Positions 27,121-36,106 of a stretch of 64,000 nt of DNA are shown in pieces. Position numbers and translations under genes: made by a program. The DNA is from Microbacterium oleivorans (GTDB lineage Bacteria > Actinomycetota > Actinomycetes > Actinomycetales > Microbacteriaceae). Position 1 is the stretch's first letter; the number at the start of each line of letters is the position of its first letter. The stretch spans positions 108,816 to 172,815 of the forward strand of contig NZ_JAMBOV010000006.1 of NCBI RefSeq assembly GCF_023715745.1, written 5' to 3'. The notes under the pieces were generated by a model. The model saw only the letters and a program-made list of their open reading frames with translations. It was not told where the DNA came from and ran no database searches.

Positions 27121-28635
27121 ATGAAGCTCGAGCTCCGCGGAATCACGAAGAGATTCGGCAGCCTCGTCGCCAACGACCACATCGACCTCGTGGTCCAGCC
27201 GGGGGAGATCCATGCTCTCCTCGGCGAGAACGGCGCCGGCAAGTCCACGTTGATGAACGTCCTCTACGGCTTGTACCGCGCTGACGAGGGCGAGATCGTC
27301 CTGGACGATGTGGTCCAGAATTTCCGGGGGCCTGGCGATGCCATGGCCGCCGGGATCGGCATGGTGCACCAGCACTTCATGCTCATCCCCGTTTTCACTG
27401 TGGCTGAGAACGTGATGCTCGGTCACGAGAAGACCCGAGGTCTCGGCCGCCTCGATCTGCAGCAGGCACGCGAGCACGTGCGCGCCGTCGCCGACCGGTT
27501 CGGCTTCCAGATCGACCCCGACGCGCTGGTGGGGGACCTCCCCGTCGGTGTCCAGCAGCGCGTGGAGATCATCAAGGCCCTGTCGCGCGACGCGAAGGTC
27601 CTCGTCTTCGACGAGCCCACCGCCGTTCTGACGCCGCAGGAGACCGACGAGCTGATGGGCATCATGCGCCAGCTCCGGGACGAGGGAACCTCCATCGTCT
27701 TCATCACCCACAAGCTCCGTGAGGTCCGCGAAGTCGCCGACCGCATCACGGTCGTCCGCCTCGGCAAGATCGTGGGCACGGCGTCGCCCACTGCGACCAA
27801 CGCCGAGCTCGCTTCGCTGATGGTCGGCCGAGCCGTCGAGCTCACCGTCCAGAAGGACGCGCCTCGCGTGGGAGAAGGCGGACTCGAGGTCCGCGCCCTG
27901 CGCGTTCTCACCCCGACCGGAGCCATCGTCGTGGACGACGTGTCGTTCGACGTCCGGCCGGGTGAGATCCTCGCCGTGGCGGGCGTGCAGGGCAACGGCC
28001 AGACCGAGCTCGTCGAGGCGATCGTGGGGCTCGCCGCACGGACGGAGGGCTCCATCCGCCTCGACGGCACGGAGCTGGTCGGGATGAGCGTCCGCGGCAT
28101 CCTCGATGCCGGTGTGGGCTTCGTGCCCGAGGACCGCAAGGAAGACGGACTCGTCGGCGGCTTCTCCGTCGCCGAGAACCTCATCCTCGATCGCTCGACC
28201 GATCCCGCGTTCTCCCGCGCCGGCACGATCCGTCGCTCCGAGTTGGATGCCTTCGCCCGTGCGCGCATCGAGGAGTACGACATCCGCACCCGCGGGCCGG
28301 AGACTCCTGCGGGCACCCTCTCCGGCGGCAATCAGCAGAAGGTCGTGATCGCCCGCGAGATGAGCCGCGAGCTGAAGCTGTTCGTCGCCGCCCAGCCCAC
28401 GCGCGGCGTCGACGTCGGATCGATCGAGTTCATCCACAAGCGCATCGTCGAGACCCGCGACGCCGGCATCCCCGTCGTCGTGGTGTCGACCGAGCTCGAC
28501 GAGGTGACCGCCCTCGCCGACCGCATCGCCGTCATGTACCGCGGTCGCATCGTGGGGATCGTCCCCGGCGACACGCCCCGCGAGACCCTCGGCCTGATGA
28601 TGGCCGGCGCAACCGACCCGGAGGTGGCCGCATGA
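27121..28635 (+). CDS. Nucleoside ABC importer, tandem ATP-binding protein
   Basis: A 504-residue protein with two ABC domains in tandem, as in sugar- and nucleoside-type importers. The first half has Walker A GENGAGKST near residues 36-44 and VLVFDEPTAVLTP. The second half has the degenerate loop VAGVQGNGQTELVEAI, and LSGGNQQKVVIARE near residue 400. Such pairing of one normal and one altered site is typical of the family. The ATG at 27121 is preferred over a GTG three codons earlier because of the leaderless -10. It is coupled to the first permease by ATGA. Confidence 0.93.
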   Translation: MKLELRGITKRFGSLVANDHIDLVVQPGEIHALLGENGAGKSTLMNVLYGLYRADEGEIVLDDVVQNFRGPGDAMAAGIGMVHQHFMLIPVFTVAENVMLGHEKTRGLGRLDLQQAREHVRAVADRFGFQIDPDALVGDLPVGVQQRVEIIKALSRDAKVLVFDEPTAVLTPQETDELMGIMRQLRDEGTSIVFITHKLREVREVADRITVVRLGKIVGTASPTATNAELASLMVGRAVELTVQKDAPRVGEGGLEVRALRVLTPTGAIVVDDVSFDVRPGEILAVAGVQGNGQTELVEAIVGLAARTEGSIRLDGTELVGMSVRGILDAGVGFVPEDRKEDGLVGGFSVAENLILDRSTDPAFSRAGTIRRSELDAFARARIEEYDIRTRGPETPAGTLSGGNQQKVVIAREMSRELKLFVAAQPTRGVDVGSIEFIHKRIVETRDAGIPVVVVSTELDEVTALADRIAVMYRGRIVGIVPGDTPRETLGLMMAGATDPEVAA

Positions 28636-29939
28636 GCGGCACGACGCCCGGCGCCGCAGATGCGGCGCGCCCTGTGGAACAGCTGCCTGCTGCGAAGGGC
28701 CCGCTCGCGGGGGACAACGCCCCGTCCCCCACACGGACGGACGTGTTCTTCCGAGAACTGATGCGCGGCAGCGCCGTGACCACCGTTCTCGCCATCGTCC
28801 TCGCGATGATCGTGGGTGGCATCCTCATCGCCGTCACCAACGAAGACGTCCAGCGCACGAGCGGCTACTTCTTCGCGCGTCCGACCGACACACTCGTCGC
28901 GGTGTGGAACTCGGTCTACAACGGATACGAAGCGCTGTTCCGCGGCGCTGTCTTCAACCCGCGCGTCGACGACTTCGCCACGCAGATCCGCCCGCTCACC
29001 AACTCGCTCGGCTTCGCGGCACCTCTCATCGCAGCCGGTCTGGGCGTCGCCCTGGCATTCCGGGTGGGACTGTTCAACATCGGCGCCCGCGGGCAGATGC
29101 TCGTCGGTGCCCTGTTCGCGGGCTTCTTCGCCTTCAACCTCGACCTGCCGCTGCTGATCCACCTGCCGATCACGCTGCTGGCCGGCATCCTCGGCGGTGC
29201 CATCTGGGGCGGTATCGTCGGGGTGCTCAAAGCCAAGACCGGGGCGCACGAGGTGATCCTCACGATCATGCTCAACTACGTGGCGTATTACCTGCTGCTG
29301 TGGATGCTGCGGACGCCGGGCCTCCTGCAGGCGGAGGGGAGCAACCAGCCGCAGTCCCAGCCGACCCCGGCGAGCGCGCAGTTCCCCGATCTCCTCGGTC
29401 CGACCTTCCCTCAGCTGGACTGGGGCTTCATCCTGGTCATCGTCGCGACCGTCTTCGTCTGGTGGCTCGTCGAGCGCTCCAGCCTCGGTCTGCGGATGCG
29501 CGCCGTCGGTGAGAACCCGCACGCCGCGCGCGCCGGCGGCATCAATGTGGAACGCATCTACGTCTACGCGATGCTGTTCGCCGGAGGACTCGCGGGCCTC
29601 GCGGCCATGAACCAGATCCAGGGGAACGTGACCTCGGGCTTCGCCGCCACGATCGACGCCGGCATCGGTTTCGACGCCATCACGGTCGCGCTCCTGGGAC
29701 GCAGCCGGGCATGGGGCACCTTCGCCGCCGGCATCCTCTTCGGCGCCCTCAAGGCGGGATCGTTCTCCATGCAGGCGCAGGGCATCCCCGTGGACATCGT
29801 GCTCGTGGTGCAGTCGCTCATCGTGCTCTTCATCGCCGCGCCCCCTCTGCTGCGTGCGGTGTTCTTCCTTCCCAAGACAGAATCCGAAAAGGCCGACAAG
29901 GCGCGAGCCAAGGCCGCGAAGAAGGCGGTGGCGGCATGA
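28632..29939 (+). CDS. Nucleoside ABC importer permease 1
   Basis: A 435-residue BPD-type-2 permease with eight to ten hydrophobic segments. A cytoplasmic leader of about 50 residues precedes the first membrane segment (VTTVLAIVLAMIVGGILIAV). The loop GLRMRAVGENPHAARAGGIN is the expected ATPase-contact region, followed by AGGLAGLAAMNQIQG. The start overlaps the ATPase stop (ATGA) and its own stop overlaps the next permease. The C-terminus is Lys/Ala-rich. It probably pairs with the next protein to form the channel. Confidence 0.92.
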   Translation: MSGTTPGAADAARPVEQLPAAKGPLAGDNAPSPTRTDVFFRELMRGSAVTTVLAIVLAMIVGGILIAVTNEDVQRTSGYFFARPTDTLVAVWNSVYNGYEALFRGAVFNPRVDDFATQIRPLTNSLGFAAPLIAAGLGVALAFRVGLFNIGARGQMLVGALFAGFFAFNLDLPLLIHLPITLLAGILGGAIWGGIVGVLKAKTGAHEVILTIMLNYVAYYLLLWMLRTPGLLQAEGSNQPQSQPTPASAQFPDLLGPTFPQLDWGFILVIVATVFVWWLVERSSLGLRMRAVGENPHAARAGGINVERIYVYAMLFAGGLAGLAAMNQIQGNVTSGFAATIDAGIGFDAITVALLGRSRAWGTFAAGILFGALKAGSFSMQAQGIPVDIVLVVQSLIVLFIAAPPLLRAVFFLPKTESEKADKARAKAAKKAVAA

Positions 29940-31222
29940 GTGCTCCGGCTCCCGCAGTAGAGGCCGACGGCACGATCCAGCTGGCCGTCGTCAAGGAGAG
30001 GCACTTCAAGGTGCCGATCGTCTTCGGCGCCGTCGTGTTGCTCCTGGCCGTGCTGTTCCTCGTGGTCCCGCGCGGCGTCACGTCGGCGTTCCGCCTGGGC
30101 GACCCGACGTCGTCGATCGCGCTCCCCAACGTGGAGGTCCCGACCGGAGCAACCAGCTGGGGTGTCGTGGTCGTCCTCGTGCTCCTCGCGGGTCTCGCCG
30201 CGTGGAACGCCTGGAACTACCGCCGCACACCGCTCTGGTTGACGGCGCTGTTCGCCGTGCTCGCGGTGTTCGCGTTCCTCGTGTGGGCGGCTGCCGGCGG
30301 GCTGGTCCCGGTGACGAGCCTGTTGTTCGGCGCGGTCTCGCTGTCGGTGCCCCTCGTCTTCGGTGCGCTCGGCGGCGTCATCGGCGAGCGAGTGGGTGTC
30401 GTGAATGTGGCCATCGAGGGGCAGCTGCTCCTCGGCGCGTTCTCGGCGGCTCTGCTGTCGAGCATCACCGGCAACCCGTTCGTCGGACTGTTCGGCGCCA
30501 TGATCGGCGGTGTGCTGGTCTCGTTCGTCCTGGCCGCGTTCGCGATCAAGTACCTCGTCGACCAGGTGATCGTCGGTGTCGTGCTCAACGTGCTGGTGAC
30601 GGGGCTCACCGGTTTCCTCTACGGCGCGCTCCTGGTTCCGAACGAGACCGAGCTGAACCGTCCCGAGCGGTTCGGGCGCATCGAGATCCCGCTGCTCAGC
30701 GAGATCCCCGTCATCGGTCCGGTCCTGTTCAATCAGACCTTCATCGTCTATCTGATGTACATCACGGTGGCGATCGTGGCGTGGGGCCTCTACCGGACCC
30801 GTTGGGGCCTGCGTCTGCGCGCCGTGGGTGAGCACCCGCAGGCGGCGGACACCGTGGGGATCAAGGTCAACTCGACGAGGTTCTGGAACGTCTCGCTGGC
30901 GGGCGCGATCGCCGGCATCGGCGGCGCGTACTTCACCCTCGTCTCCGTCCCGCAGTTCGGCAAGGAGATGACCGCAGGTCTCGGCTTCATCGCGCTGGCC
31001 GCCGTCATCTTCGGACGGTGGGATCCCATCCGGGCGACACTCGCTGCCCTCCTCTTCGGATTCGCGACGAACCTGCAGAACCTCCTCACCATCCTGGACA
31101 CGCCGATCCCGAGCGAGTTCATGCTGATGCTGCCCTACGTCGTGACCATCCTCGCGGTCGCTGGCTTCGCCGGTCAGATCCGAGGCCCCGCCGCGTCAGG
31201 AAAGCCCTACATCAAGGGCTGA
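29936..31222 (+). CDS. Nucleoside ABC importer permease 2
   Basis: A 428-residue BPD-type-2 permease, partner of the previous one. It has more than eight hydrophobic segments and the family stretch GALGGVIGERVGVVNVAIEGQLLLGAFSA near residues 142-170. GLRLRAVGEHPQAADTVGIK forms the ATPase-contact loop, and AGIGGAYFTLVSVPQFGKEMTAG follows. The ATG at 29936 overlaps the upstream stop by four bases. A GGATGCC-type hairpin separates it from cdd. Confidence 0.92.
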   Translation: MSAPAPAVEADGTIQLAVVKERHFKVPIVFGAVVLLLAVLFLVVPRGVTSAFRLGDPTSSIALPNVEVPTGATSWGVVVVLVLLAGLAAWNAWNYRRTPLWLTALFAVLAVFAFLVWAAAGGLVPVTSLLFGAVSLSVPLVFGALGGVIGERVGVVNVAIEGQLLLGAFSAALLSSITGNPFVGLFGAMIGGVLVSFVLAAFAIKYLVDQVIVGVVLNVLVTGLTGFLYGALLVPNETELNRPERFGRIEIPLLSEIPVIGPVLFNQTFIVYLMYITVAIVAWGLYRTRWGLRLRAVGEHPQAADTVGIKVNSTRFWNVSLAGAIAGIGGAYFTLVSVPQFGKEMTAGLGFIALAAVIFGRWDPIRATLAALLFGFATNLQNLLTILDTPIPSEFMLMLPYVVTILAVAGFAGQIRGPAASGKPYIKG

Positions 31223-31225
31223 CCG

Positions 31226-31248
31226 GGATGCCGCGAGCCGCGGCATCC
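31226..31248 (+). repeat. Hairpin of inverted GGATGCCGCG pair between permease and cdd
   Basis: GGATGCCGCG and CGCGGCATCC form a perfect ten-base stem around the three-base loop AGC, four bases after the permease stop and 23 bases before the cdd start. It is the second intergenic hairpin in the window built from the over-represented heptamer. It may attenuate or stabilise the transcript. Confidence 0.6.
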
Positions 31249-31271
31249 GCCAGAACTACGAAGGAAGAGTC

Positions 31272-31670
31272 GTGACCGACATCGATTGGGACGAGCTGCG
31301 CACCGCGGCCGTCGAGGCCATGGAGAAGGCGTACGCGCCCTACTCCCGTTACCGCGTGGGCGCCGCAGCGCTCGTGAGCGACGGGCGGATCGTGACCGGC
31401 TGCAATGTCGAGAACGCTTCCTACGGCGTCGGCCTGTGCGCCGAGTGCGGGCTCGTCGGCAACCTGCACATGACCGGCGGCGGCGAACTCGTCGCCTTCG
31501 TGTGCGTCAACAACGACGGCGAGACGATCATGCCGTGCGGACGGTGCCGGCAGCTGCTCAACGAGTTCGCGATCCCCGGGATGCTGCTGGAGACCGTGTC
31601 CGGCATCCGCACCATCGACGAGGTCCTCCCGGACGCCTTCGGCCCGCGTGACCTGGAGGCCGCCCGATGA
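31272..31670 (+). CDS. cdd: Cytidine deaminase
   Basis: A 132-residue small tetrameric-type enzyme converting cytidine and deoxycytidine to uridine and deoxyuridine. The zinc site is complete: NVENASYGVGLCAECG supplies Cys and the catalytic Glu, and MPCGRCRQLL supplies two more Cys ligands. PYSRYRVGAAAL is at the N-terminus. The GTG start has GGAAG four bases upstream. It overlaps deoA by four bases, linking deamination to phosphorolysis of imported nucleosides. Confidence 0.95.
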   Translation: MTDIDWDELRTAAVEAMEKAYAPYSRYRVGAAALVSDGRIVTGCNVENASYGVGLCAECGLVGNLHMTGGGELVAFVCVNNDGETIMPCGRCRQLLNEFAIPGMLLETVSGIRTIDEVLPDAFGPRDLEAAR

Positions 31671-32959
31671 GCCAGGTCGAGCCCTTCGACGCGGTCGACG
31701 TCATCCGCACCAAGCGCGACGGGGGAGCGGTCCCCGAGGACGCTCTGCGCTGGATGGTCGACGCCTACACGCGCGAGTACGTCGCAGACTCGCAGATGGC
31801 CGCCTTCGCGATGGCGGTTCTCCTCAACGGGATGAGCCGGGACGAGATCCGCGTCATGACCGACGCGATGATCGCCTCGGGCGAGCGGATGAGCTTCGCC
31901 GGTCTCGGCAAGCCGACGGTCGACAAGCACTCCACCGGCGGCGTCGGTGACAAGATCACTCTTCCGCTCGCGCCGCTCGTCGCGTCCTTCGGTGTGGCAG
32001 TGCCGCAGCTCTCGGGTCGCGGCCTGGGTCACACCGGGGGCACCCTCGACAAGCTCGAAGCCATCCCAGGGTGGCGCGCGGCGCTCAGCAACGACGAGAT
32101 GGTCGCGCAGATGCGGGACGTCGGCGCGGTCATCTGCGCCGCCGGATCCGGCCTCGCCCCCGCCGACAAGCGGCTCTACGCGCTGCGGGACGTCACCGGC
32201 ACCGTCGAGGCGATCCCGCTGATCGCCTCGAGCATCATGTCGAAGAAGATCGCCGAGGGCACCGACTCTCTCGTCCTCGACGTCAAGTTCGGGTCCGGCG
32301 CGTTCATGCAGGACGTCGACAAGGCCCGCGAGCTCGCCCGCACCATGGTCGCCCTCGGCACGGATTCCGGTGTCGCCACCACAGCTCTGCTCACGGACAT
32401 GAGCACACCGCTCGGCCTCGCGATCGGCAACGCGAACGAGGTCCGCGAGTCCGTCGAGGTGCTCGCCGGCGGCGGTCCCGCGGATGTCGTCGCGCTGACC
32501 GTCGCGCTCGCCCGCGAGATGCTCGCCCTCGCCGGCCATCCCGACGCGGACGTCGAAGCCGCGCTGAAGGACGGTCGTGCGATGGACTCGTGGCGCCGGA
32601 TGATCCAGGCGCAGGACGGCGACCCGGATGCCGCGCTCCCGACCCCGCGCGAGACCCACACCGTCACCGCGACCGAGTCCGGTGTCGTCACGAGGCTGGA
32701 AGCCCTCCCGTTCGGGATCGCCGCCTGGCGCCTCGGCGCGGGCCGCGCGCGTGCGCAGGACCCTGTCATCCACGCCGCCGGCATCGACCTGCACGTGAAG
32801 CCGGGCGACGCCGTCACTGCTGGACAGCCGCTGTTCACCCTGCTGGCCGACGATGAGAATCGCTTCGCGCGGGCTACCGAGGCGCTCGAGGGCGCCTGGG
32901 AGATCGGTGCGGAGGCACCGGCATCCACTCCGCTCGTCCTCGAGCGCATCACCGCCTGA
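31667..32959 (+). CDS. deoA: Thymidine phosphorylase
   Basis: A 430-residue pyrimidine nucleoside phosphorylase that splits thymidine or deoxyuridine into base and deoxyribose 1-phosphate. The signature KHSTGGVGDKITLPLAPLVA is near residues 86-105. SGRGLGHTGGTLDKLE and ASSIMSKKIAEGTDSLVLDVKFG are present, as is the C-terminal PYNP domain. It is translationally coupled to cdd and followed 23 bases later by add. Confidence 0.95.
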   Translation: MSQVEPFDAVDVIRTKRDGGAVPEDALRWMVDAYTREYVADSQMAAFAMAVLLNGMSRDEIRVMTDAMIASGERMSFAGLGKPTVDKHSTGGVGDKITLPLAPLVASFGVAVPQLSGRGLGHTGGTLDKLEAIPGWRAALSNDEMVAQMRDVGAVICAAGSGLAPADKRLYALRDVTGTVEAIPLIASSIMSKKIAEGTDSLVLDVKFGSGAFMQDVDKARELARTMVALGTDSGVATTALLTDMSTPLGLAIGNANEVRESVEVLAGGGPADVVALTVALAREMLALAGHPDADVEAALKDGRAMDSWRRMIQAQDGDPDAALPTPRETHTVTATESGVVTRLEALPFGIAAWRLGAGRARAQDPVIHAAGIDLHVKPGDAVTAGQPLFTLLADDENRFARATEALEGAWEIGAEAPASTPLVLERITA

Positions 32960-32982
32960 CCCCCTCACGACAGGACTCCACC

Positions 32983-34098
32983 ATGGCCATCGACCAGCAC
33001 GGCGACGCGAAGCTCGAGGGCGTCTCGATCCGCTCGCTCCCCAAGGTCTCGCTGCACGACCACCTCGACGGTGGGCTGCGCCCGCAGACGATCATCGAGA
33101 TCGCCGACGAGGTCGGGGTCGACGTCCCCGAGGCGGCCGCCGACGACCTCGCCGACTGGTTCGAGGACCAGTCCGACAGCGGGTCCCTCGTCGACTACCT
33201 GAAGACCTTCGATCTCACGATCGCCGTCATGCAGACCCGCGAGGGGCTGCGCCGTGTCGCGAAGGAGTTCGTCGAGGATCTCGCCGCCGACGGTGTCATC
33301 TACGGCGAGGTCCGCTGGGCCCCCGAGCAGCACCTGCAGGGGGGCCTGAGCCTCGATGAGGTCGTCGAAGCCGTTCAGGAGGGCATCGAGGAGGGCGAGG
33401 ACGCCGTCGAGGCCTCGGGCCGCGACATCCGTGTCGGCCAGCTCATCAGCGCGATGCGTCACACCGACCGGTCGTTGGAGATCGCCGAGCTCGCCGTCCG
33501 CCACCGCGGACGCGGCGCGGTCGGGTTCGACATCGCCGGTCCCGAGGCCGGGTTCCCGCCGTCGAACCTGCGGCCGGCGTTCGACTACCTGGCAGCCGCC
33601 TTCTTCCCGGCGACGGTCCATGCCGGCGAGGCCGCGGGGCTCGACTCGATCCGCTCGGCGCTCATCGACGGACGCGCGCTGCGGCTGGGTCACGGCGTGC
33701 GCATCGCCGAGGACCTCGACGTCGTCGCGGAGAAGGGCGAAGAGGTGCAGGTCCGCTTCGGCGACCTCGCCCGGTGGGTGCGCGACCGCGAGATCCCGCT
33801 GGAGCTCTCGCCGTCGTCGAACCTGCAGACCGGGGCCATCGCCAAGTGGGGGACGCAGCTCGAGGACCACCCCTTCGACCTGCTGTACCAGCTCGGGTTC
33901 GCGGTCACCGTGAACGTCGACAACCGGACGATGAGCCGGACCTCGCTCACGCGCGAGCTCTCCCTGCTCGCCGACACCTTCGAGTACACGCTGGATGACC
34001 TCGAGGCGTTCCAGCTGAACGCGGCTGCTGCCGCCTTCCTCACCATCGAGGAGCGCGAGGAGCTCATCGAGCTCATCGGCGAAGGCTTCTCGGCCTGA
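32983..34098 (+). CDS. add: Adenosine deaminase
   Basis: A 371-residue TIM-barrel hydrolase converting adenosine to inosine. The metal-binding motif is SLHDHLDGGLRP near residues 24-35, with Asp where many relatives have Leu between the histidines. Further on are TVHAGEAAGLDSI, RLGHGVRIAEDLD, LELSPSSNLQTGA and TVNVDNRTMSRTSL. It closes the salvage block; inosine would feed the purine nucleoside phosphorylase encoded about 10 kb downstream. Confidence 0.94.
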   Translation: MAIDQHGDAKLEGVSIRSLPKVSLHDHLDGGLRPQTIIEIADEVGVDVPEAAADDLADWFEDQSDSGSLVDYLKTFDLTIAVMQTREGLRRVAKEFVEDLAADGVIYGEVRWAPEQHLQGGLSLDEVVEAVQEGIEEGEDAVEASGRDIRVGQLISAMRHTDRSLEIAELAVRHRGRGAVGFDIAGPEAGFPPSNLRPAFDYLAAAFFPATVHAGEAAGLDSIRSALIDGRALRLGHGVRIAEDLDVVAEKGEEVQVRFGDLARWVRDREIPLELSPSSNLQTGAIAKWGTQLEDHPFDLLYQLGFAVTVNVDNRTMSRTSLTRELSLLADTFEYTLDDLEAFQLNAAAAAFLTIEEREELIELIGEGFSA

Positions 34099-34424
34099 CG
34101 TCGGGATCGTGCGGTCGGACGCCGACTCCTCAGATCCTGTCGCACCGGCCGCCGCTCGAGACTCGTTCACGGCCGGAGCCGGCGAAGACGACCTCGGATC
34201 CTGGCATCCACACGATCGCACCGGTCAAGGGTGCGTCGAGGACCCATGCCGTTCGGTGGGACGACGGCGCTGGGGGATCGCGGGCCTGGCCGGCCTGCTG
34301 CGCAGAAACTCCTCGGGCGGGAGGGCGCCGACTCCTCGAGTCCGGCTCGTCGGTGGCTGGTCAGGACGCTGAGGTGCCTCGACTGTCACAGATGGAGGAG
34401 TCACGGCGGACCCGCCGGCGCACG
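34099..34424. other. Intergenic stretch between convergent add and mtlD, no gene seen
   Basis: These 326 bases separate two convergent genes. I see no reading frame with the codon bias of the neighbours, no tRNA and no clear T-tailed terminator. CGCCGACTCCTC occurs twice, near 34121 and 34328, as a short direct repeat. It coincides with the boundary where the mannitol block interrupts the gene order shared with mycobacteria, so a decayed gene is possible. Confidence 0.4.
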
Positions 34425-35588
34425 CTACGCGCTGTAGACGCCGAGCTCGGTCTGCCGCTGCGCCACCGCCTCCTGGACGCGTCCGAAGAGCGGATGCCCG
34501 GGCTCGAGGCCCGTGACCGAGGCGGTGAAGGCTGCGGCATCCTCGGTCCGGATACGCTCCTGCAGTTCGACCGCCTGCGGGTCGGCAGCGTCCTCGAAAC
34601 GGAGCGCGGCCGAGATCGCGGCGACGAGGCCGTCGACGGAGAGTCCGCGCTCGGCGGCGGCCGACGCGGGGCCGACGAAGCGCTCGTGGCGGGAGAGCTT
34701 GCGGAGCGGCTGCCGGCCGACGCGCTGCACGGTGTCGGGGAGGGATGCGTTCGAGAACCGCTCGAGGATCGTCGCGCGGTAGCCGGCCAGCTCGTCGGCG
34801 TCGAGGCCGTGCGCAGCCGACAGGAACGCCGAGGTCTCCTCGAGTGCCTGCTCGACCTTGGCACGGATGCCGGTGTCGGCGAGGGCGTCTGAGATCCGGG
34901 TGATGCCGGCGACGTAGCCGAAGTAGGCGGTCGCCGCGTGGCCCGTGTTGACCGTGAACAGCTTCCGCTCGATGTAGGGAGCGAGATCGTCGACGAAGTG
35001 CGCGCCCGGGATGTTCGGGAGATCACCGCCGAACGGTCCCTGCTCGATCGCCCACTCGAAGAAGGGCTCGACCGTCACGTCGACGCCTGCGCCGTCGGGC
35101 TGCCCCGGGACGATGCGGTCGACCGCGGTGTTCGCGAACACGGCGCGAGCCGAGAGGTCTCCCCACGCATCGCCGGCGAGCTTCTCGATCTCGGCGCGGA
35201 GGGTGTCGGTCGCCCCGATCGCGTTCTCGCACGCCATGACCTGCAGCGGCTTCGCGTTCGCGTCGCGACGCGCGAGACCCTCGAGGATGTGGGGCGCGAC
35301 GAACGGCAGGATGTTCGGTCCGACCGCGGTCGTCACGACGTCTGCGGTCGCGACCTCTTCGGCGACCGCATCGGGGTCGGCTTGGCTGTTCAGGGCGCGG
35401 AAACCGGTCACGGTCTTGTCGCCTCCGCCCGGCCCCACCTCGTGGACGGTGTACTCGGATGCCGCGTTGATGGTCTCGACGAGGGTGGGCGCGACGTCGG
35501 AGAAGACGAGGTCGTATCCGCCTTCGTGGAGCAGGAGGCCGACGAATCCGCGGCCGATGTTGCCGGCGCCGAAGTGGACCGCCTTCAT
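34425..35588 (-). CDS. mtlD: Mannitol-1-phosphate 5-dehydrogenase
   Basis: A 387-residue long-chain (polyol-specific) dehydrogenase that oxidises mannitol 1-phosphate to fructose 6-phosphate with NAD. The Rossmann motif [17 protein letters not shown] is at the extreme N-terminus. [14 protein letters not shown] and the catalytic-lysine region [15 protein letters not shown] follow. The start overlaps the mtlF stop (ATGA). It is the last gene of the mannitol operon read leftwards. Confidence 0.95.
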   Translation of the reverse strand: MKAVHFGAGNIGRGFVGLLLHEGGYDLVFSDVAPTLVETINAASEYTVHEVGPGGGDKTVTGFRALNSQADPDAVAEEVATADVVTTAVGPNILPFVAPHILEGLARRDANAKPLQVMACENAIGATDTLRAEIEKLAGDAWGDLSARAVFANTAVDRIVPGQPDGAGVDVTVEPFFEWAIEQGPFGGDLPNIPGAHFVDDLAPYIERKLFTVNTGHAATAYFGYVAGITRISDALADTGIRAKVEQALEETSAFLSAAHGLDADELAGYRATILERFSNASLPDTVQRVGRQPLRKLSRHERFVGPASAAAERGLSVDGLVAAISAALRFEDAADPQAVELQERIRTEDAAAFTASVTGLEPGHPLFGRVQEAVAQRQTELGVYSA

Positions 35589-36025
35589 GCGTCGTTCACC
35601 GTGGAGAGCAGCTGGTAGAGCTCCTCCGGGGTCTGGGCAGCCTTGAGCTTCGCGACCTCGTCGTCCTCCGAGAACAGGAGCGCGATCTGCGACAGGATCT
35701 CGAGGTGCTCGTCGCCCTTGCCGGCGATGCCGACGACGAAGGTGACGGGCTCCCCGGCCCAGTCGACGCCGCCGTCGTAGCGCACGAACGATAGGGCGGA
35801 CTCGAGGATCGCGTCCTTCGTCTCGTTGGTGCCGTGCGGGATGGCGAGTTCGTTGCCCATGTAGGTCGAGACGGCGACCTCACGCTGCTGCATGGCGTCG
35901 AAATAGGCGCCGGTCACGGCCCCCGACGCCTCGAGGATGTCGGCGGCCTCCTTCATCGCCTGCTCCTGCGTGGCGGAGCCGGAGTGGATGCGGATCTGGC
36001 CGAGGGTGAGGACGTCGCGAGCCAT
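35585..36025 (-). CDS. mtlF: PTS mannitol-type enzyme IIA component
   Basis: A 146-residue phosphocarrier that accepts phosphate from HPr and passes it to the IIB domain of MtlA. The phosphorylatable histidine is in [11 protein letters not shown] near residue 65. The fold continues with [13 protein letters not shown] and [28 protein letters not shown] upstream of the ATG is a good ribosome-binding site. It is separated from mtlA by a T-tailed hairpin, suggesting differential expression. Confidence 0.94.
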   Translation of the reverse strand: MARDVLTLGQIRIHSGSATQEQAMKEAADILEASGAVTGAYFDAMQQREVAVSTYMGNELAIPHGTNETKDAILESALSFVRYDGGVDWAGEPVTFVVGIAGKGDEHLEILSQIALLFSEDDEVAKLKAAQTPEELYQLLSTVNDA

Positions 36026-36060
36026 GGTTTTCTCCTTCTGGGAACTGTGTGGGGGAAAAG

Positions 36061-36099
36061 CGCTGCGGGGCCGGGACCATTGTCTCCGACCCCGCAGCG
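36061..36099 (-). terminator. Intrinsic terminator or attenuator between mtlA and mtlF
   Basis: CGCTGCGGGG pairs with CCCCGCAGCG, and after one mismatch three more pairs extend the stem. On the minus strand it is followed directly by CTTTTCCCCC. It begins eight bases after the mtlA stop, so some transcripts probably end here and mtlF-mtlD are reached by read-through. Confidence 0.7.
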
Positions 36100-36106
36100 G
36101 ATCGCA

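Noticed and set aside
34099..34424. A tRNA or small gene in the add-mtlD gap
   Set aside because: I could not fold an acceptor stem, anticodon arm and T-loop, and no frame has the neighbours' codon bias.
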